Of a stretch of 64,000 bases of DNA, positions 62,101 through 64,000 are shown one piece after another. The position numbers were made by a program, and so were the translations under genes. The notes below the pieces were generated by a model. That model did no database searches and had not been told where the DNA came from. It saw nothing but the letters and a program-made list of their open reading frames with translations. The DNA is taken from contig CALSPM010000005.1 in the NCBI GenBank assembly GCA_943788235.1, positions 62,001-126,000 on the forward strand, in the 5' to 3' direction. The stretch comes from an uncultured Cyclobacteriaceae bacterium. Its GTDB lineage: Bacteria; Bacteroidota; Bacteroidia; Cytophagales; Cyclobacteriaceae. The stretch's first letter is position 1, and every line of letters begins with the position of its first letter.

Positions 62101-64000
62101 GTGGGGAAAGTCCAATCTCCTGCCTCAAAAGTAGAATTTGATACGTCCTCACTGTAAATCACATCTACACGGTCTACTGTGCCATCAGGTTCCGCAATAG
62201 GATTGATATCTTTATAGGAGGCCGATAATAGAACAGGTAACGCAGTATCCACTGTTCCACTAAAAGTTTGATTAGATGCCAAAGCATTCGCCCCATCAGA
62301 AATTTTAGCCGCAACTAGTACCACATTCGGAGTAGCATCAGTATCCGGAGCGCCACTTTCAGTAAGGGTAATAAGTACTTTATTGTCATTACCCGTTCCC
62401 GTTGTGGTATTACTTACCGTGTATCCAGCAACGGTAAATGTAGTATTATTCAAGGTTGAACTTCCATCAGTAATAGCCTCAGATAAGGTTACTAATATCT
62501 GATCTATTTGCCCATCATTATCATCATCTAATGTTTGTGCTGCACTTATGGCTGGCGGTGCTCCATTAGTTGTTCCACTAAAGGTTTGATTAGCTGCCAA
62601 AGCACTACCGCCATCAGAAATTTTAGCAGCAACCAGCGTAACATCAGGAGTAGCATCTGTATCCGGAGAGCCACTTTCGGTAAGGGTAATAAGTACTTTG
62701 TCATCATTACCCGTTCCCGTAGTCGTATTACTTACCGTGTATCCAGCAACGGTAAATGTTGTGTTGTCCAAAGTTGAGCTTCCATCGGCTATGGTTTCAG
62801 ATAAGGTTACTAATATCTGATCTATCTGCCCATCCTTATCATCATCTAATACTTGTGCTGCGATTATGGCAGGCGGCACACCATCAGTTATTCCATTAAA
62901 GGTTTGATCGGATGCTAAGGCATCGATACCATCAGAGATTTTAGCAGCTACTAGTACCATGGTTGGAGTAGCATCGGTATCTGCTGAGCCACTTTCGTTA
63001 AGTGTAATAAGTACTTTGTTATCATTAGCAAGGTCTCCCGTAGTCGTATTACTTACCGTATATCCAGCAACAGTAAATGTAGTATTATTCAAGGTTGAAC
63101 TTCCATCGGCTATCGTTTCAGATAAGGTCACTAGTATCTGATCTATTTGTCCATCGTCATCACTATCTATGGTGCTCGCTGCAATGATGGCAGGCCCAGC
63201 ATCATCAGTTGTTCCAGTAAAAGTTTGATTGGATGCTAAAGCATTAGCCCCATCAGAAATTTTAGCCGCAACTAGTTCCACGTTAGGAGTAGCATCAGTA
63301 TCTGCTGAGCCGCTTTCGGTGAGAGTAATAAGGACTTTGTTATCATTAGCTGAGGATTCCGTAGTAGTATTACTTACCGTATATCCGGCAACGGTAAATG
63401 TAGTATTATCCAAGGTTGAACTTCCATCGGTTATAGCCTCAGATAAGGTTACTAATATCTGATCTATCTGTCCATCTTTATCATCATCTAATGTTTTTGC
63501 ATCAATTATGGCAGGTGGCGCAGTATCAGCTGTTCCAGTAAAGGTCTGATCGGATACTAAAGCATTAGCCCCATCAGAGACTTTGGCAGCAACCAGTATC
63601 ACATTAGGAGTAGCATCGGTATCCGCTGAACCACTTTCTGCAAGAGAGATAAGTACTTTGTTGTCATTGGCAGAAGTTCCTGTGGTAGTATTACTTACCG
63701 TGTATCCGGCAACAGTAAATGTGGTATTATTCAAGGTTGAGCTTCCATCAGCAATGGCCTCAGATAATGTAACTAATATTTGATCTATCTGTCCATCTTT
63801 ATCGCTATCCAATGTCTCAGCAGCACTTATAGCAGGTGGTGCTGCGTTACTTGCACCATTAAAGGTTTGATCGGATGATAAGGCATTAGTTCCATCAGAG
63901 ATTTTGGCAGCAACTAGTACTACACCAGGAGTAGCATCTGTATCTGCTGAGCCACTTTCAGTAAGGGTAATAAGTACTTTATTGTCATTAGCAGAAGTTC
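52866..64000 (-). CDS. Giant T9SS-secreted adhesin-like protein (5' end beyond right edge)
   Basis: At least 3,700 residues; the start lies outside. In protein order: tandem ~107-aa repeats (64000-62212), more Ig-like modules (about 62210-61200, one like Big_12: FTLSEPSSDFDINDIDLSSA), then about twenty SprB-like repeats (pattern C-x-G-x-x-D/N-G, hydrophobic strand, G-G, aromatic-W) from about 61200 to 53580, with foreign modules inserted, then a PKD-like domain (about 53370-53160: ADFDLSYTNPYIDWPISFND) and the gliding-motility/type B CTD (MPSAFTPNNDGLNDVFKPS ... QIYNKYGALVYQS ... WNGDLKEVPLPQDSYLYVI). This fits the SprB adhesin type, which is exported by type IX secretion and moved on the cell surface by the gliding machinery in Flavobacterium. 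Function here (adhesion, gliding, polysaccharide binding) is inferred. Confidence 0.9.
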   Translation of the reverse strand, partial: TSANDNKVLITLTESGSADTDATPGVVLVAAKISDGTNALSSDQTFNGASNAAPPAISAAETLDSDKDGQIDQILVTLSEAIADGSSTLNNTTFTVAGYTVSNTTTGTSANDNKVLISLAESGSADTDATPNVILVAAKVSDGANALVSDQTFTGTADTAPPAIIDAKTLDDDKDGQIDQILVTLSEAITDGSSTLDNTTFTVAGYTVSNTTTESSANDNKVLITLTESGSADTDATPNVELVAAKISDGANALASNQTFTGTTDDAGPAIIAASTIDSDDDGQIDQILVTLSETIADGSSTLNNTTFTVAGYTVSNTTTGDLANDNKVLITLNESGSADTDATPTMVLVAAKISDGIDALASDQTFNGITDGVPPAIIAAQVLDDDKDGQIDQILVTLSETIADGSSTLDNTTFTVAGYTVSNTTTGTGNDDKVLITLTESGSPDTDATPDVTLVAAKISDGGSALAANQTFSGTTNGAPPAISAAQTLDDDNDGQIDQILVTLSEAITDGSSTLNNTTFTVAGYTVSNTTTGTGNDNKVLITLTESGAPDTDATPNVVLVAAKISDGANALASNQTFSGTVDTALPVLLSASYKDINPIAEPDGTVDRVDVIYSEDVSNSTFEAGDWTFPTNGANFSAASANFNGNTIEITVTGAAANTTVFGATTVLYTANAGFANSIKDVAPTPNNALTSSATTLSDAARPIMVTAITKDSNIDGSADQIVVTFSEPVDLSNVDNNNFTLTESAGGSPTINGSYTSNDASSITFNLNGVTANNTSLTIDLDYNDAAGTIIDNSSNEMSFNEDITGSDGVGPTVVITATNGTLASPGAVVNSGSTTTDVGIILTFTLSEPSSDFDINDIDLSSANGIISSALTVVSSTVYTAHFAATREGLLTTVGVTVGGFSDNFGNANIKPITNFLWTMNVPMDFASGSWRHLTCKDADDGQITVNIPTGGSGTYEYDIATATGNLFDGGYVSKTSNIFNDLAAGTYYPAFRDAADDPTHISYGDAIIIREPSVDLDALISTTQNNILCFGEEVNSGSITITGGVRDITTVNPDEFGIMEYDIDTSPGNLFDGGYVVNLNNTFNYLPAGTYYVGARRIINYDVNGNGNDDGVGAGDETGLYCESREIEIIITSPNALTLTVDSNPLNTFGPLCYGEASGQITTVATGGTGTLYYSASLTDGSFNYNFGSQTRTAPFSSSTTKSLSGISKGTWYVSVKDANECEVDVRPGAFVAAEATELSIASVSSTDVSCFGGTNGTISVNMEAGKEGAGSLTYARLAANTQPAAGSFSVFTANGGTFINIAAGSYYVAVKDANNCVVVSDSRVNVYGPPAIEVIIYKENVSCNSTDNSDGALHATVSGGVAPYTYVWQYDPNDWNMTSAQAETLSDTDHDIVNLRSGYYQLTVTDANLCTKVVKNTWYVDNNMHVLGGWGDTGGYTLRCYGDQDGNLNLNFYLDDTEEQPNFNVIRWVEGSSAFADETTINSTDLQFRDNNDGRIRVGDAVYGEGISGLVTVTSITDASNLVLSSPQSIQNGTLLYFGISVTESETGTNLFYRDKDGTPGDQKYYRRDSLGIPNGKISNLGPGKYFATVDNGLGCRKTLGYQVEAPDEILWATRAERPLLAAGVTAIDYITTTRDLRGSQYDLSCVTIGGGTPSILYGATPAATSATVDATTVTTASITTGAQITADNRVYHEVDSGKMVTLTAPAGATWTRVNFASYGNANDTNADGIGDSYSICNAINTRTILAGLIIGQNTITFRADSATFEPNNDLPDASNLIAGCGSGKTLAFNISYGFTDDATAYDTITGGRIIDAGYYDVIVGGALQSRYREQNHYDFYLTNLSNSSTTIIYDQSSPNRTDGTTFQAAGLSPGNYSVYATDAYGCSSSAHEFDILGPTTGFNIDSMAIENVSCFGANDGAAKVVYTVDTDPNHPRPADSIKWYILDNSLNYNLVQEYTGLESVENIPQGSYKFSITDLYGCLKEKTFVITEPALLEIAETITDVACQTDPGESFGNALNFDPTDNNRIVVADDNSLDMTNALTIEAWIFANTVGGGQQTIVSKTGNTSNGFVLSTSNGWTSIDFEIKNGGAATTISATGIAIENGWHHIAATYQAATGMKIYVDGVAINSRAITGGLASNAQQLTIGAQHDGAGSTDSDYSNFFNGSIDELRIWNIARTEAQINYTKETPLAGNEVGLAAYYQFNQGTVGGNNSSISSVTEAINGLNGAWPIATAFDLSGSTSNFVTSYDNAPAAASSFGGIVLAVTGGSNSYIYEWYKGAELIVGQTTNALNNGSGYPIETSGEFTVIVKDANFDCSVTKKFDVNVAAILSLTAVVTPPKCKNGIDGALDITAGGGSSFTYAWTKAVNGTPVAGFSESSEDLSDLGDGTYNITITEQASGCKLSKSFAVASPSTAYSIGIDIIDVTCQGDNDGVLITNITAEVGHPASYGYSWYSGATATGTPIATGERRIYELAPGPYTMEVTDDYGCVKTSTATVSEEVEMTFSTAITTNTTCHGDSDGAINIGMSGGNGSYTYVWYKNGEIIHTPLASGAPTLVDPTTLTGLTAGEYRVIAQDAPVVGSPSKASCSVQAIFNVTEPNEFAVEANLVNPTCQDGDNGEISVVVSGGTEGSGYSYQWIKNPLGAALAIGTTDSLSNLTGDNPTGDDYRLVVTDSRGCVSGNFDHTITSPTTTYNINASTTISKSVTALPSATIQSNISCNGAGDGYVEVQINVENGHPTEFGYAWYAGASDADSLQLAGEKHIYDLNPGLYTFQITDFYGCIKNETYTIVEYPTMDITTIAATNLNNSCSQINDAAIGLNVSGGNTANYSYEWFKNEVIFDPADSAWTDTALSTLATGLYKVKVTDEQGCEIEKSFEVTMPEPLSLSYIKEDNICLGGNLGAISVQASGGTAPYDYNWSLGGSGFGNTDTLSNLLSDNYTLTVTDFAGCTPLVESITVGGPTTTFDIGFTTTDLTCYKSKDGIVELDITKTGSHPNDYSIRWFKEGSLFNSVREIISGLEVNNYTVVVTDVFGCTKTDSVGLSQPNDIILNPVIDPLLCYNSNTASITLNPTGGADAYPSSEWSLAGSDVANDVLFVDSLVSGNYNILVRDARGCEKDSVFTLENPANMAIDTENTIIENILCQGLGTGSIDFNVVNGQSPYSYSWSQADSTFSTSKDLEDLAVGVYDVTVTDAFDCISDTLSFEITEPNNPFNINGDIDEISCLNGSNGQIFISLEVLGTSTDFSYFWNKNGVLLAEDVRDLSNLSSATYVFTATDNFGCSKSDSFTLVNPPPINAVFEPASPSCFGDSTGSLTVTASGGWGDFDYYWQNPIKKIGNNDSVLTNILAGNYLVKVTDDGGCIKNFPVSLNGPDPISISPVVTNNSCNSAIDAEIAIEVTGGTPNYSYQWFKDGIDYATTQDIDSLIADSYELIVTDSLSCVKSSGILEILTPDPLLLNVLSVENTLCTGVYTGSILTEALGGTVPYQYNIDSGTLGNTPYFNELADGAHIVSVTDNNNCSSDTVITLFTEYELIADFDLSYTNPYIDWPISFNDSSSARNITSWFWELGNGAAVEGQNTEFIYRAPGVYPITLKITNEVGCEALKMDTLIIEKGYKLMMPSAFTPNNDGLNDVFKPSHENIIQTTIQIYNKYGALVYQSNELDAEWNGDLKEVPLPQDSYLYVIEYVAESGVARTERGRLSLLR
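53160..53400 (-). other. PKD-like domain of the giant protein
   Basis: ADFDLSYTNPYIDWPISFND, ITSWFWELGNGAA and YRAPGVYPITLKITNEVGC follow the PKD pattern (W-x-F/G-D-G replaced by W-x-W-x-L-G-N-G), just before the sorting domain, a usual order in type B T9SS proteins. Confidence 0.8.
53590..58310 (-). repeat. Five super-repeats of three SprB-like modules (A-B-C)
   Basis: Each unit of roughly 750-835 bases (without the LamG insert) opens with P-T/S/N-T-x-Y/F-N/S/D-I and an A module containing a D-x-Y/F-G-C-x-K motif (e.g. DLYGCLK, DDYGCVK, DFYGCIK, DVFGCTK, DNFGCSK); B modules in the first three units contain a W-Y/F-K pattern (EWYKGAELI, VWYKNGEII, EWFKNEVIF). Approximate boundaries are 58305, 56750, 55918, 55110, 54358 and 53600. 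I counted by eye; borders are approximate. Confidence 0.7.
57230..57950 (-). other. LamG/concanavalin-like domain inserted into an SprB module
   Basis: About 240 residues inserted between ITDVACQTDPGESFG and SSFGGIVLAVTGG, which are the two halves of one SprB module. Core features: NNRIVVADDNSLDMTNALTI, AWIFANTV, GWHHIAATYQAATGMKIYVD, FNGSIDELRIWNIARTEAQI. This matches LamG_3/concanavalin-type jelly rolls (sheet strands, H-x-x-A-T-Y, I-D-E-L-R-I-W). They usually bind sugars or proteins. Confidence 0.85.
58590..58910 (-). other. SUEL/galactose-binding-lectin-like module in the giant protein
   Basis: VTLTAPAGATWTRVNFASYG, then a segment with Cys (ICNAINTRTILAGLIIGQNT), ITFRADSATF and CGSGKTLAFNISYG follow a pattern I know from SUEL-type (D-galactose-binding) lectin domains and their Bacteroidota relatives. 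It lies inside an irregular SprB-like unit. Binding is unproven. Confidence 0.5.
59370..59590 (-). other. Inserted module resembling phage-tail/surface beta repeats
   Basis: INSTDLQFRDNNDGRIRVGD, then GEGISGLVTVTSITDASNLV and LSSPQSIQNGTLLYFG resemble a V-G-D-x-V-x-G-x-G-I-x-x-x-T-V-x-S-I repeat common in phage tail and surface proteins. It interrupts the SprB module around RCYGDQDGNLNLNFYL / RWVEGSSAF. Homology is by eye only. Confidence 0.4.
62212..64000 (-). repeat. Tandem ~321-bp repeats (five full, one partial) in the giant gene
   Basis: Five complete units of 105-107 residues plus about 60 residues of a sixth, running off the right edge. Each starts L/I-D-x-D-x-D-G-Q-I-D-Q-I-L-V-T-L-S and contains TTFTVAGYTVSNTTT, LITLTESGSADTDATP, LVAAKISDG and DQTF/NQTF. 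The unit borders fall near 63812, 63491, 63170, 62849 and 62531. The DNA is also highly similar between units. The DxDxDG motif suggests a calcium-binding loop. Fold looks Ig-like; true unit number is unknown because the array leaves the window. Confidence 0.9.

Noticed and set aside
62212-64000. Regular ~321-base repetition suggesting a CRISPR or mobile array
   Set aside because: Units are coding, in frame, without unique spacers or short palindromic repeats; it is a protein repeat.
1-64000. tRNA, rRNA, IS element, integrase or phage genes
   Set aside because: I looked in the intergenic gaps and found none with support.

Overview
The window is an ordinary stretch of a Bacteroidota chromosome. 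Evidence: a partial giant surface protein with SprB-type repeats and a gliding-motility/type IX secretion (type B) C-terminal domain; a DUF5723-like outer-membrane protein; TAnnTTTG promoter elements in front of many genes; little use of Shine-Dalgarno sequences; and several TTG starts. The mix of housekeeping genes suggests a Cytophagia- or Saprospiria-like, probably free-living aerobe, but the genus cannot be fixed from this sequence. I see no rRNA, tRNA, CRISPR array, IS element or prophage.

Layout. 1-1140: start of mutS (minus) and a SpoU/TrmH RNA methyltransferase. 1155-4726: an iron cluster on the minus strand with ferritin, a small unknown protein, two very short cysteine-containing proteins (50 and 47 aa), feoB (interrupted by an apparent single-base frameshift) and feoA. 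4759-5557: an orphan NarL-type regulator with a perfect Fur/PerR-like palindrome at its transcription start. 5558-10344: fumC, a SPOR-like protein, map and a ClC channel. 10345-10985: a decayed fragment of a SulP STAS domain. 10986-17872: mazG, a small Cys-rich membrane protein, a phosphoglucosamine mutase-type enzyme, a cysteine desulfurase, an M20 peptidase, hemH and a VTT membrane protein. 17911-23694: an unknown gene divergent from recJ-lptB-GH3, and rluD. 23721-27579: a D-cysteine desulfhydrase/ACC-deaminase-like enzyme, a lipoprotein, and a DUF5723-like barrel with a very basic tail. 27584-39406: radA, pheA, glyA-tatC-rpiB, a polytopic membrane protein, rbfA-lolE, a SNF2 helicase and a nitroreductase. 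39583-50081: polA, a serine racemase/threonine dehydratase, a lipid kinase, lgt, a thioesterase, an MBL hydrolase, a Tat-exported LD-carboxypeptidase, a methyltransferase, two tiny membrane proteins and a class V aminotransferase. 50300-52764: a beta-helix lipoprotein and prfA.

From 52866 to the right edge the window is filled by one reading frame of more than 3,700 codons (minus strand, 5' end outside). In protein order it has at least five and a half near-identical ~107-residue repeats with a DxDxDG loop, other Ig-like modules, about twenty SprB-like cysteine repeats (many in a three-module A-B-C super-repeat), three foreign modules embedded in the SprB array (one resembling a SUEL-type lectin, one a LamG/concanavalin-like domain), a PKD-like domain, and the sorting domain. 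This giant adhesin-like protein, and the iron cluster with its hidden small genes, are the most interesting parts.

Promoters. At least three genes (rluD, glyA, rbfA) have a TAnnTTTG element exactly four bases before their ATG, and two more have a one-mismatch version at the same distance. This suggests that leaderless transcripts are common here and helps fix starts.
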